A stretch of 64,000 bases of DNA from Rhizobium sp. ASV8 (GCF_016429255.1 NZ_JAELUG010000021.1:1-64000), one strand, 5' to 3'; positions 35,673 to 44,399 are shown, numbered from the stretch's first letter. Numbers and translations: made by a program. The notes: generated by a model from the letters alone, not told the origin.

Positions 35673-37091
35673 ATGAAAACGAACATAGCCGAAGCCTTCA
35701 GCGGCGCGACCGAGTCCGTCCGCTCCGAAGAAGAATTGCGCGCGCTTGAGGAAGCCTATTGCTCCCATGGCGATACGGTTCACTATACTGACAAGCCGAA
35801 ATTCTTCGAAGGATGCGAAGGCTCCTTCGTGTATGATCGCACGGGAACGCCGTTCCTCGATCTGCAGATGTGGTATTCCGCCGTCAATTTCGGCTACCGC
35901 AACGAGCGTCTGAATGCTGCCGCTCATCGGCAGCTCGACGTGTTGCCACAGGTCGCCTCGCAGTACCTGCACCGCGAGAAGGTCGAGCTTGCTGCGATGA
36001 TCGCCCGGGATGCCGAGAGCAAGTTCGGCTACAAGGGCCGCGTTCACTTCAACGTCGGCGGCTCGCAGGCCGTCGAGGATTCGCTGAAGCTGGTGCGTAA
36101 CTACACCGGCGGCAAGAGCCTGATGTTCGCCTTCGAAGGCGGCTATCACGGCCGCACGCTCGGCGCTTCGGCGATCACCTCGAGCTACCGCTACCGCCGC
36201 CGCTACGGCCACTTCGGCGACCGCGCGCAGTTCGTCGAGTTCCCCTACTACTTCCGCGGCCCCAAGGGCATGTCGAAGGAAGAGTACGGTCATTACTGCG
36301 TCCAGAAGTTCGCCCGCCTGTTCGAGAGCGAATATAACGGCGTCTGGGATCCGAAGGCCGGCAAGTCCGAATATGCCGCTTTCTACATCGAGCCGATCCA
36401 GGGTACCGGCGGCTATGTCATCCCGCCGATGAACTTCTTCGTCGAACTGAAGAAGGTGCTCGACGATCACGGCATCCTGCTCGTCGTCGACGAAATCCAG
36501 ATGGGCGTCTATCGTACCGGCAAGCTCTGGTCGATCGAGCATTTCGGCGTTTCGCCGGATGCGCTGGTGTTCGGTAAGGCCATCACCAACGGTCTCAACC
36601 CGCTTTCCGGCGTCTGGGCCCGTGAAGAGCTGATCAATCCGACCATCTTCCCGCCCGGCTCCACGCATTCGACCTTCGCCAGCAACCCGATGGGTACTGC
36701 CGTTGCGCTCGAAACGATGAAGATGCTGGAAGAAGAAGATTTCGGCGCCGCCATCATGGAAAAGGGCGCGCACTTCCTCGACGGCCTGCAGCAGCTGCAG
36801 AAGCGCCACGCCATCGTTGGCGAAGTCGATGGTCTCGGCCTCGCACTGCGCATGGAAATCTGCGAGGAAGACAGCTACACGCCTAGCAAGGCGACGATGG
36901 ACTGGATGTGCGACGAAGGCATGAAGGGCGATCTTCAGGTCGGCGGCAAGACCTACGGCCTCGTGCTCGACGTCGGCGGCTACCACAAGAACGTCATTAC
37001 CTTCGCGCCGAACCTGCTCATCACTCGCGAAGAGATCGATCTGGCGCTTGCCCTGCTCGATCAGCTTCTGACGCGCGCTGCCCGGAGATAA
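35673..37091 (+). CDS. Class III PLP-dependent aminotransferase
   Basis: The protein has 472 residues, fold type I, with the PLP lysine K302 in VFGKAITNG and the cofactor aspartate in VVDEIQMGVYRTGKLW. The NVGGSQAVEDSLKLVR region binds phosphate of PLP. Class III enzymes transfer omega-amino groups (ornithine, GABA, diaminobutyrate, beta-alanine) or act as amino-alcohol phosphate lyases. The adjacent arginase-like and HAD genes are consistent with an amine or amino-phosphate substrate, but none can be assigned. It lies 4 bp upstream of the arginase-like gene. Confidence 0.9.
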   Translation: MKTNIAEAFSGATESVRSEEELRALEEAYCSHGDTVHYTDKPKFFEGCEGSFVYDRTGTPFLDLQMWYSAVNFGYRNERLNAAAHRQLDVLPQVASQYLHREKVELAAMIARDAESKFGYKGRVHFNVGGSQAVEDSLKLVRNYTGGKSLMFAFEGGYHGRTLGASAITSSYRYRRRYGHFGDRAQFVEFPYYFRGPKGMSKEEYGHYCVQKFARLFESEYNGVWDPKAGKSEYAAFYIEPIQGTGGYVIPPMNFFVELKKVLDDHGILLVVDEIQMGVYRTGKLWSIEHFGVSPDALVFGKAITNGLNPLSGVWAREELINPTIFPPGSTHSTFASNPMGTAVALETMKMLEEEDFGAAIMEKGAHFLDGLQQLQKRHAIVGEVDGLGLALRMEICEEDSYTPSKATMDWMCDEGMKGDLQVGGKTYGLVLDVGGYHKNVITFAPNLLITREEIDLALALLDQLLTRAARR

Positions 37092-37095
37092 GACG

Positions 37096-38049
37096 GTGCA
37101 ACTCCTGCTTCTTCATCTCGATGACGCATTGGAGTTGCAGCCGGATTTCGTGCGCGCCTGCAAATTTGCCGGCGCGCACCAGTATTTCGACAAGAACGCG
37201 GGGCGTACGGTTCGGCTCTGGGGCAAGCAGAATGCCCTTGCCGAACTCGGTCGCGAAATCGTCAAGAATACGCCAGCAACCGGCAAGGATCCCCAGCTCT
37301 GCTTCATGGGTTCCGGCGACTTCCATCACATTACCGCATTGCTTCTCGAGGGCGCACTGGAACGGAATCCCGGTCCGGCGACGCTGATCCATTTCGACAA
37401 CCATCCGGATTGGGTCACCTTCGACGGCGGCATGCACTGCGGCTCGTGGGTCAACAGCGCCCTTGCCAATTCGAACATCCAGAAGGTCATCACGATCGGC
37501 GTCTGCAGCCACGATCTTCGCAGTCCCGAGCGCAAGGGTGCCAATCTGCACTGGCTCGGTGAAGGCAAGCTGGAGCTTTACCCCTATGAACATCCGCCGA
37601 GCCGCGTCGTCGCCGATTACGGCAATGGCGCCAGCTATCGGCAGGAAAAAGGTGCGTTGCACTGGAAGTCGATCTCGGAGATCGGCGAGGAGAATTTCAT
37701 CGACCGCATGCTCAGCCGCATTCGCACGGAAGCGGTTTATGTGACGATCGACAAGGATGTGCTGGCCGCTGACGACGCCGTGACGAACTGGGATCAGGGC
37801 CGCATGCGGCTGCCCTATCTGCTGGCTCTGATCAGCGAAATCGGCAGCCGTCATCGAATCATCGGCGCGGATGTCATAGGCGATTATTCTGTTCCGAGTT
37901 ATGCTGGCGGTCTGCGGACCCAGTTCATGAAGCGAGCTGAGATCTTCATCGACCAGCCTCGTGTCCGGCAGGGGGCCGAAACGACCAGAAACATCAACAG
38001 CGCCGCCAATCACGCGCTGCTTGAGGTGCTGGCGGAGTATATGGAATGA
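37096..38049 (+). CDS. Arginase/ureohydrolase-superfamily protein (divergent)
   Basis: The protein has 317 residues with the metal-binding pattern of the ureohydrolase fold in modified form. GSGDFHH near residue 75 stands for GGDH, HFDNHPDW (H99-W106) stands for DAHxD, and TIDKDVLAADD (D219, D221) stands for SxDxDxxDP. The Mn-ligand aspartates and histidines are thus present, but the loops that define guanidino substrates differ. It may hydrolyse a guanidino or amide bond or deacetylate an amine. The start is GTG at 37096 with GGAG upstream. It overlaps the next gene by 4 bp. Confidence 0.8.
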   Translation: MQLLLLHLDDALELQPDFVRACKFAGAHQYFDKNAGRTVRLWGKQNALAELGREIVKNTPATGKDPQLCFMGSGDFHHITALLLEGALERNPGPATLIHFDNHPDWVTFDGGMHCGSWVNSALANSNIQKVITIGVCSHDLRSPERKGANLHWLGEGKLELYPYEHPPSRVVADYGNGASYRQEKGALHWKSISEIGEENFIDRMLSRIRTEAVYVTIDKDVLAADDAVTNWDQGRMRLPYLLALISEIGSRHRIIGADVIGDYSVPSYAGGLRTQFMKRAEIFIDQPRVRQGAETTRNINSAANHALLEVLAEYME

Positions 38050-38399
38050 GCGGCATCCTGACACTTCCCATGCTCGGGCTGATCCTCTTCTGCATTTTGG
38101 CGGAGACGGCTCGCGAGGTCTGCTTCAAGCAGTCCGCCAACGAGCATGCTCTGCTTTCGGCGATGGCCAAGCCGGTCACCTGGCTCGGCATCGTTTTTTG
38201 GGCCGTGGAGCTGTTTGCCTGGACTGCGGTTCTGGAGCATGTTCCCCTCACCATCGCATTTCCCCTCATGGCGCTGAGCTACGTTGTGATCGTATTCGCC
38301 GGCGCCATTATTTTTAAAGAAACCATCAACCTGCGCCACGCGACGGGCGTGTTTCTCGTGACCGCCGGCGTGGCCTGCGTGGGAGTTACCGGATTATGA
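38046..38399 (+). CDS. Small DMT/SMR-type membrane protein 1 (ArnE/ArnF-like size)
   Basis: The protein has 117 residues with four hydrophobic helices, half an EamA protein. The third and fourth helices (FPLMALSYVVIVFAGAIIF, ATGVFLVTAGVACVGV) match the small multidrug-resistance/ArnEF pattern. Such half-size proteins work as dimers; ArnE and ArnF flip a lipid-linked aminosugar. A second one is encoded in the same operon at 41202, so the two may form a heterodimer. It overlaps its neighbours on both sides by 4 bp. Confidence 0.85.
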   Translation: MSGILTLPMLGLILFCILAETAREVCFKQSANEHALLSAMAKPVTWLGIVFWAVELFAWTAVLEHVPLTIAFPLMALSYVVIVFAGAIIFKETINLRHATGVFLVTAGVACVGVTGL

Positions 38400-39268
38400 A
38401 AATCTTTGCGCACACCAAATGGGATGTGGCGCCGGTTCTTGCTGCCGTTGCGCATCTCGCTTTCGACGTTTATCTGATCGTCGGCTTCGAAAGCCGCCCT
38501 TTGTGGGTTTCGGTCATCCTCGGCAGCCTTTATGCCGTGTCGATTTCCTGGAACATCAACAGCATATCGCACAACTTCATCCATACGCCCTATTTCAAGC
38601 CGCGCTGGATGAACTACGGCTTCAGCTTGCTGGAATCCGCCGCGATCGGTTTCTCGCAGACCTATTATCACTGGGTGCATATGCGCCATCATTCCGGCAA
38701 CAGCGACCGGCCGGACGAAAAGGGCGACACCATCGACCTGCTGTCGATCTATCGCCATGGTCATGACGGCAAGCCGGAGAACGTTTGGTCCTATACGTTC
38801 CTGAGCTTCTTCCGCGACAGCCTCGGCGACATTCACAAGGCCATTGCCCGCAATCGTCCGTTCGACGCGGCCTGGGGCCGGTTCGAACTGTTCTTCTTCC
38901 TGGCTCTTGCCGCCGCCGCACTTCTTTACGACTGGAAGGCCGTGCTGTTCTTCGTACCGTTCTACTATCTCGGCAACTGCCTGTCGTCGCTGAATGGTTA
39001 CTACGAGCATCTGCATGGCGATCCCGACGAGCCGATCGCCTGGGGCGTTTCGAGCCACAAGCCGTTCTACAACTGGCTCTGGTTCGGCAATGGCTATCAT
39101 GCAGAGCATCATTACCGCCCCCGTACACATTGGACGAAGCTCCCTCAGCTGCACGAGCAGATCAAGGACGAGCAGGAAAAGGCCGGCACGCATGTCATCA
39201 GCACCTGCCATGCCCTTGGCTTCATGGCCAAGGAGAACCGGCAGTCGGAGCTCTCACATGAAAGCTGA
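38396..39268 (+). CDS. Membrane fatty-acid desaturase/hydroxylase family protein
   Basis: This integral membrane di-iron enzyme has 290 residues. Three histidine boxes are seen: HNFIH (59-63), HMRHH (95-99) and HAEHHYRP (235-242). Two pairs of transmembrane helices flank them. The family introduces double bonds or hydroxyl groups into acyl chains or related lipids using oxygen and electrons. It is encoded within a tightly overlapping operon with a cyclopropane synthase, which also acts on double bonds in phospholipid acyl chains, so successive desaturation and cyclopropanation is possible. Confidence 0.88.
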   Translation: MKIFAHTKWDVAPVLAAVAHLAFDVYLIVGFESRPLWVSVILGSLYAVSISWNINSISHNFIHTPYFKPRWMNYGFSLLESAAIGFSQTYYHWVHMRHHSGNSDRPDEKGDTIDLLSIYRHGHDGKPENVWSYTFLSFFRDSLGDIHKAIARNRPFDAAWGRFELFFFLALAAAALLYDWKAVLFFVPFYYLGNCLSSLNGYYEHLHGDPDEPIAWGVSSHKPFYNWLWFGNGYHAEHHYRPRTHWTKLPQLHEQIKDEQEKAGTHVISTCHALGFMAKENRQSELSHES

Positions 39269-40073
39269 TGAGTTGAGCTTCCATATGGAAGGCTCAAATG
39301 GAAAAGGCATTCTTCTCGTGCATGGGCTGACGGGTGCGCCAGCCGAAATGAAGCTGATTGCCCGCCATCTCAACCGTCGAGGCTACAGCATTTATGCGCC
39401 TCTTCTGGCGGGTCACGGCGTCGATGCGAAAACATTGCGCGGCACCCGCTGGGAGGACTGGCTAGAAAGCGTCGTCGAAGGGGCAGCCTTGCTGGCGACG
39501 AGGACCCAGGAGGTCTTCGCCGCCGGTATCTGCGTTGGCGGGAAGCTGGCGATGCTTGCCGCCGAGCAGCAGCCGCGCACCATTGGTGCAGCGGCGATCT
39601 ATTCGCCTTGTTTCCGGTATGACGGCTGGGACGTTCCCTTCTACTATCCGCTGCTCTCGTCGCAGATCGGTTGGCTTTCGCGCGTGCCCTTCCTCGATCG
39701 TCTGAATTTCAGCGAGACGAACTCGCTCGGGATCAAGGACGAACGGATGCGGCGGCTGATCGAGGGCATGGCAAGCGAGGGCGTTCTGGAAAAATTCCCC
39801 GGCAAGGGCCTGGTCGAAATGCACCGACTGGGCAAAACCCTGAAGGGTATCCTGCCGAAGATGCAGACGCCGACGCTGATCCTGCATGCCGAGGACGACG
39901 ACCTCGCCAGCCCGAAACACGCCCGCTATATTTCAGATCACATCGGCAGCCCGCATGAGCTGAAGTGGATCAAGGACAGCTATCACATGATCCATGTCGA
40001 CCGACAGCACCGTCAGGTGGCCGATTTTACCGCGGAATTCTTCGAGGCGCGCCATGTCGCAGCCGCAGCTTAA
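39258..40073 (+). CDS. Alpha/beta hydrolase with cysteine nucleophile
   Basis: The protein has 271 residues and an alpha/beta-hydrolase fold: oxyanion loop LVHGLTGAP near residue 22, elbow AGICVGGKLA with C92 in the nucleophile position, acid in LHAEDDD near 215, and histidine in SYHMIHVD near 246. Cysteine replaces serine, as in dienelactone hydrolases and some acyltransferases. It resembles the carboxylesterase/monoacylglycerol-lipase group otherwise. The frame extends upstream inside the desaturase gene; the ATG at 39258 overlaps that gene by 11 bp and gives the normal length. It probably hydrolyses or transfers an acyl ester in this pathway. Confidence 0.87.
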   Translation: MKADELSFHMEGSNGKGILLVHGLTGAPAEMKLIARHLNRRGYSIYAPLLAGHGVDAKTLRGTRWEDWLESVVEGAALLATRTQEVFAAGICVGGKLAMLAAEQQPRTIGAAAIYSPCFRYDGWDVPFYYPLLSSQIGWLSRVPFLDRLNFSETNSLGIKDERMRRLIEGMASEGVLEKFPGKGLVEMHRLGKTLKGILPKMQTPTLILHAEDDDLASPKHARYISDHIGSPHELKWIKDSYHMIHVDRQHRQVADFTAEFFEARHVAAAA

Positions 40074-41202
40074 GCTCGTGCCCAAACCAGCCGGCAATCC
40101 AGTAACGGAAGCTCATTCCAGCATCCGCTCGATCGGCCGTGACGCATGGAATGCCTGCTTCCAAGGCCAGGTCGAGGACTATGATTGCCTGCTTGCCATC
40201 GAGGAAGCTGGTATCGAGGGTTTCGAGTGGCGTTATATCACCGTCGTCGAAGACGGGCGCATCAGTGCTGCCATGCCGGCCTTCCTTTGCCTTTATGCGC
40301 TTGACACGACGCTCGAAGAAGGCGGCTTGCGCCGGGCCGTCCGCCGTGTGCAGGGCATTTTCCCGAAGTTCCTGAAACTGCGCCTTGCCTGTCTCGGCTC
40401 GCCTTGCACCGAGACGGGAGCGATCGGCTTCCACCCCGATGTTCCGCAGGAGCGCCGCAGCGCGCTGTTTGCGGAGCTTGTCACCTTCTTCGAACGCTTT
40501 GCGGCGAAAGAAGGCTGCTCGCTGGTCGGACTGAAGGACATTCCTGAGCCGACATCCGCCGAGTTCGGAACCGTGCTGTCCACCCGCGGCTATGCCTCGA
40601 TCGGCGGTTTGCCGACGGCCTGGCTCGACGTCGACTTCAAGACGATCGACGAGTATCTCGCACGGCTCTCTTCCGGCACCCGCAAGGACATGCGCCGCAA
40701 GATGAAGTCCTTCGAGCAGGTGAAGGTCGAGATCAGAACCGATTTCGGCGAGTTCCTGCCGCAGGTCATGGCGCTCTACCACGATACGCGCAATCGCAGC
40801 GACTGGCAGTTCGAGGAGCTTACTCCGGAATATTTCCAGGGAATTCTCGATCGTATGAGCGGGCGCTCCTACTGCGCCTTCTACTTCGCTGAAGAAACAT
40901 TGCTGGCCGCCAATCTCATCGTGCATGACGACCGTGTCGCCATCGACAAGTTCTTCTGCATGGATGGCGAAAAGGGCCGACCCTATAACCTCTACTTCCT
41001 CAGCTGGTTCACCAATCTGCGCTATTGCCTGGATCATGGCATAAGCCGGTACCAGAGCGGCCAGGCCTATTATGAAAACAAGGTGCGCCTCGGCAGCAAG
41101 CTGACGGCGAATGCGATGTTCTTCCGCCATCGCAACCCTGTGCTCCAGGGGCTGCTGCGACTGGTGTCGCCGCTGTTCTCCACAGATGAGGCGGATGCGT
41201 AA
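40054..41202 (+). CDS. FemAB/BioF2-like GNAT acyltransferase
   Basis: The protein has 382 residues. The C-terminal half carries the Acetyltransf_6 (PF13480-type) GNAT domain: SSGTRKDMRRKMKSFEQ near residue 210, then LYHDTRNRSDWQFEELTPEYF and RPYNLYFLSWFTNLRYC with SGQAYYENKVRLGSKL. These enzymes form amide bonds, for example on exported glycans or amino compounds. In this operon it may N-acylate the product of the aminotransferase; this is inference. The ATG at 40054 overlaps the hydrolase gene by 20 bp, and the stop shares one base with the next start. Confidence 0.85.
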   Translation: MSQPQLKLVPKPAGNPVTEAHSSIRSIGRDAWNACFQGQVEDYDCLLAIEEAGIEGFEWRYITVVEDGRISAAMPAFLCLYALDTTLEEGGLRRAVRRVQGIFPKFLKLRLACLGSPCTETGAIGFHPDVPQERRSALFAELVTFFERFAAKEGCSLVGLKDIPEPTSAEFGTVLSTRGYASIGGLPTAWLDVDFKTIDEYLARLSSGTRKDMRRKMKSFEQVKVEIRTDFGEFLPQVMALYHDTRNRSDWQFEELTPEYFQGILDRMSGRSYCAFYFAEETLLAANLIVHDDRVAIDKFFCMDGEKGRPYNLYFLSWFTNLRYCLDHGISRYQSGQAYYENKVRLGSKLTANAMFFRHRNPVLQGLLRLVSPLFSTDEADA

Positions 41203-41672
41203 TGTCGATGCGTCTTTCCTGGCTGGCCGTGCCGGTGCTCAACACCTTGTTCCAGTTTTTCATCAAGCTCGGTGCGGAGGAACTGGGGCATGGCGACGTC
41301 GAGGCATGGCTGTGGCAGGCGCTCTCCTCCTACTGGATATTGGCGGCGATCGCCGTCGAAGTCGTTACGTTCTTCATCTGGATGAATGTGCTGGCCGAGC
41401 TTGATCTCAGCCGCGCCTTCCCGCTTTCGGGGATCAGCTATGTGCTGATCATCGCAACCGGCTGGTTCGTCTTCGACGAAAAGGTGGTGGCGCTGCAATT
41501 GGTCGGTAGCGGCTTGATTCTTGCGGGCGTCTGGCTGATCGCAGGCGCCAGTGTCGAAAAGAACGGCGATCATGGCGATGCGGAGGAGAGCCATGGCGAG
41601 ACAAAAAGAGACCAAAACGATTGGGACGCCAAGCGCGATGAACTGCGCACGGGGACTGGCAAGGATAGGTAA
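41202..41672 (+). CDS. Small DMT/SMR-type membrane protein 2
   Basis: The protein has 156 residues. About the first 110 form four hydrophobic helices (VVTFFIWMNVLAELDLSRAFPL; SYVLIIATGWFVF; QLVGSGLILAGVWLIAGA) in the half-EamA/SMR pattern. The last 45 residues are a charged hydrophilic tail rich in D, E and K, not seen in the first small membrane protein of this operon. Two different half-size subunits in one operon suggest a hetero-oligomeric flippase or exporter, like ArnE/ArnF. It overlaps both neighbours by a single base. Confidence 0.82.
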   Translation: MSMRLSWLAVPVLNTLFQFFIKLGAEELGHGDVEAWLWQALSSYWILAAIAVEVVTFFIWMNVLAELDLSRAFPLSGISYVLIIATGWFVFDEKVVALQLVGSGLILAGVWLIAGASVEKNGDHGDAEESHGETKRDQNDWDAKRDELRTGTGKDR

Positions 41673-43003
41673 TGACCAACGTGCAGCAAGCTGACAACAG
41701 CTCGAAGGGTATTTTCTCCAGCCTTGTCGACTGGTGCGTGAAGCGCGCGCTGTCGTCCATTGTCACGCGCGGCGCGCTGACGGTGACGACGGCAAGCGGC
41801 CGCGTTCTGACGTTCGGCGACGGCACCGGGCAGCCCGTTCGCGTCCGCTTCACCGACGACCGGGCCGAATGGATCCTCCTGATCGACGCCGATGGGCGGC
41901 TTGGGGAGCTCTACATGGACGGCCGGTTTATCGTGGAGCAGGGCACGCTCTATGATTTCGTGGCGATGATGCTGCGCGAGGCGCAGAACAGCACGCATCC
42001 TCTGATCGCCCGTATCATCGACGATATCAGAACCCGGCTGCGGATCTTTCGCCACCGCAACATGCCGGGTCGCTCGAAGGCCAATGTCGCCCATCACTAC
42101 GATCTGAACGGCCAGCTCTACGAGCTTTTCCTCGATCCGGACCGGCAATATTCCTGCGCCTATTTCGAACATGCCGGCCAGTCCCTGGACGACGCGCAGA
42201 TCGCAAAGAAGAGGCATCTTGCCGCCAAGCTCCTGATCGAACCCAAGCACCGAATTCTCGACATCGGCTGCGGCTGGGGCGGCCTGGCGCTGCATATGGC
42301 CGAGCATGCACCCGGCGGCCAGGTTCTCGGCGTCACGCTCTCCGAGGAGCAGCATGAATATGCCACCAGGCGCGTGACCGAAAAGGCGGGCGGGACGCCG
42401 GCAAAGGTTGAGTTCGCGCTCAGGGATTATCGCAGCCTGACCGGCCGCTTCGACCGGATCGTTTCGGTCGGGATGTTCGAGCACGTCGGCCTTGCCTCCT
42501 ATCGTACCTTCTTCCGCAAATGCGCGGAGTTGCTCGAGGATGACGGCGTGATGGTGCTTCACACCATCGGCTGCTCCGCGACGCCAGGCTTCACGACGCC
42601 GTGGCTCGACAAGTACATCTTCCCGGGCGGCTATATTCCGGCGCTTTCGGAAATCGTTCCCGAAATCGAGGCGGCAGGGCTCGCAATCACCGATGTCGAG
42701 ATATTGCGGCTGCATTATGCGATGACGCTCGAACACTGGCGCGAGCGTTTCATGGCGCGCTGGGACGAGGTCGCCAAGCTTTATGACGAACGCTTCTGCC
42801 GCATGTGGGAGTACTATCTGTCGACGGCGGAAGCCGCGTTTCGTTACGAGGATCTCGTCGTCTTTCAGATCCAGATCGCCAAGCGCAACGACATTATTCC
42901 GCTGACGCGAAACTACATCGGCGATCACGAAGCGCGCAATGGCTCAAAAATTGATGTTGAAGGTTCGGTTGAGCGTAAAGCCGATAATGTTTTGGTTGGG
43001 TGA
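41672..43003 (+). CDS. cfa: Cyclopropane-fatty-acyl-phospholipid synthase family protein
   Basis: The protein has 443 residues. An N-terminal lipid-binding domain is followed by the catalytic SAM domain with NVAHHYDLNGQLYELFLD near 130, the QYSCAYF motif near 155 and LDIGCGWGGLALHMAE near 198 as the SAM site. A C-terminal helical part contains the LHYAMTLEHW motif. It adds a methylene group from SAM across acyl double bonds in membrane phospholipids. Rhizobia often have more than one cfa gene; this one is the last of the nine-gene run, which argues for a specialised substrate. Its 3' end overlaps the convergent mipA-like gene by 60 bp. Confidence 0.9.
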   Translation: MTNVQQADNSSKGIFSSLVDWCVKRALSSIVTRGALTVTTASGRVLTFGDGTGQPVRVRFTDDRAEWILLIDADGRLGELYMDGRFIVEQGTLYDFVAMMLREAQNSTHPLIARIIDDIRTRLRIFRHRNMPGRSKANVAHHYDLNGQLYELFLDPDRQYSCAYFEHAGQSLDDAQIAKKRHLAAKLLIEPKHRILDIGCGWGGLALHMAEHAPGGQVLGVTLSEEQHEYATRRVTEKAGGTPAKVEFALRDYRSLTGRFDRIVSVGMFEHVGLASYRTFFRKCAELLEDDGVMVLHTIGCSATPGFTTPWLDKYIFPGGYIPALSEIVPEIEAAGLAITDVEILRLHYAMTLEHWRERFMARWDEVAKLYDERFCRMWEYYLSTAEAAFRYEDLVVFQIQIAKRNDIIPLTRNYIGDHEARNGSKIDVEGSVERKADNVLVG

Positions 43004-43792
43004 CCCGAAGCGCGAGGTAATCGGGCTATCGGCGGCGTCGCCCACCAGACGGTTATACTTTCCATAGACCTGCACACTCCATTCGGGCGAGAACGTGTAG
43101 GTCGCAGCGACCGTAACGCCGACAGATTTCAAGCCGCCACCGGCGTTGAAGGCGCTGACGCGGCCGTTTCTTGCCGCAAGGGCCGGCGAGATGCCGAAGT
43201 TGCTGCGCATATAGGTGCCGTTTGCCAGCGACAGTCGCGGCCCCGCCGATAGCAGCCACTTGTCTCCGACAGGTTGGAACCAGTCGAGCGAGAGATCGCC
43301 GACAAGGCCGTCGCCGCCCCAAAGGGACTGGCGCACTTCCGTGCGGAATCTGAGCTGATTGTCCCTAAACCAATATTGCGCGAAACCGCCGGCATCGAAG
43401 TCCCAATGCACCCTGCGCTGGCTCTCCAGCTGCAGATTATCGAGATTGAGACGATCGTCCCTCAAGCCGACCACTGGCCCGATTTCGAGGCCGTGGAAAT
43501 CGAAGAGGCCATAGTCGAAATTGTCGTCGGGTGCACTGTATTCCGGGGTCTCGCCAAGGCGATGGATATCGAAGGATGGCAAGGCACCGAAGCTATAGTG
43601 CTTCGATCCCTCGTAGGTCGGGCCATACTCCACCGTGGCGCCCAGCGTTACCACCCATGTGTCCGAGGTGGCTTTCTGGGAGCCTGAGGTCGTGGATGAT
43701 GCGGGAAGCGCAACGGCAGCGGATGCCGCCAGCAGGCTCAATCCGGCCGTCGCCAGCAACCGGGCGGCGAAAGATGTCCCAACACTTAACAC
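42944..43792 (-). CDS. MipA/OmpV-family outer-membrane protein
   Basis: The protein has 282 residues with a signal peptide ending near AAVALPASS and a beta-barrel composition. Typical MipA features are VVTLGATVEYGPTYEGSKHYSF near the start, VGLRDDRLNLD near 110 and the C-terminal aromatic strand (IGFTLNRTFNINF). The family includes scaffold (MipA) and porin-like (OmpV) proteins whose role is mostly unknown. Its last 60 bases are antisense to the end of the cfa gene. It is otherwise a single gene. Confidence 0.9.
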   Translation of the reverse strand: MLSVGTSFAARLLATAGLSLLAASAAVALPASSTTSGSQKATSDTWVVTLGATVEYGPTYEGSKHYSFGALPSFDIHRLGETPEYSAPDDNFDYGLFDFHGLEIGPVVGLRDDRLNLDNLQLESQRRVHWDFDAGGFAQYWFRDNQLRFRTEVRQSLWGGDGLVGDLSLDWFQPVGDKWLLSAGPRLSLANGTYMRSNFGISPALAARNGRVSAFNAGGGLKSVGVTVAATYTFSPEWSVQVYGKYNRLVGDAADSPITSRFGSPNQNIIGFTLNRTFNINF

Positions 43793-44399
43793 TCTGACAA
43801 TACCCGGTCCCTGATCGCCCTTGCTGCACCAATAGCACAGCTCGAGGTTCCCAAAATAGAGAAAATTTGAGAAGCATACTGTAAGGTTGACTTATTAATC
43901 GAGCGTCTTGCTCCGCCTGTGGAAAGCCGGGAGTGGCGTCTACCTGGTTTCATAGGCCGCCGCCCATAAAGGGGAGGCGATTCCGCGAGCCGGTTTTCGC
44001 CATGCCTGTGTCCAACCGGCCGAAGGCGTCCTCGACGAGATTCGGCAGGTGCTTGGCAATCTGCATAGGAAAGGCTCTCTGCGGTCCTCGGAGGCGATGA
44101 AACTTGACGGCGCTACTGCGTTCGTTTGGCGGCATCCGGGATGCTCTCCCTCTTGAGCAAATGGTGCCCTGCTGACGACGATGATCGCAAAGGGTCAGCG
44201 TGAGAATAAAGGCGCAATATTTCACGAACCTGAAATCTCGCGAAAAACGCGATCCGATTAGCGGCTTTTTGCGGTTGGATTGCATGAATTCCATCACTAG
44301 ATAGCGATGGTCCTCATTTCGGACAGAACTGCGGGCGACGACAGATCGCTCCGAGTATGGAAACGGTAACAGCAAGATAGGGTAGGCAGGCGACAGGGT
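43793..44399. other. 607-bp intergenic stretch, no supported gene
   Basis: This gap holds the mipA-like promoter on its left and the PAP2 gene promoter on its right. One reverse frame (43950-44375) is open, but its product has no recognisable features and no good ribosome-binding site. I see no repeat, tRNA or terminator with confidence. Confidence 0.5.

Noticed and set aside
43950..44375. Open frame of 141 codons on the minus strand in the 607-bp gap
   Set aside because: There is no ribosome-binding site, no domain and low-quality composition.
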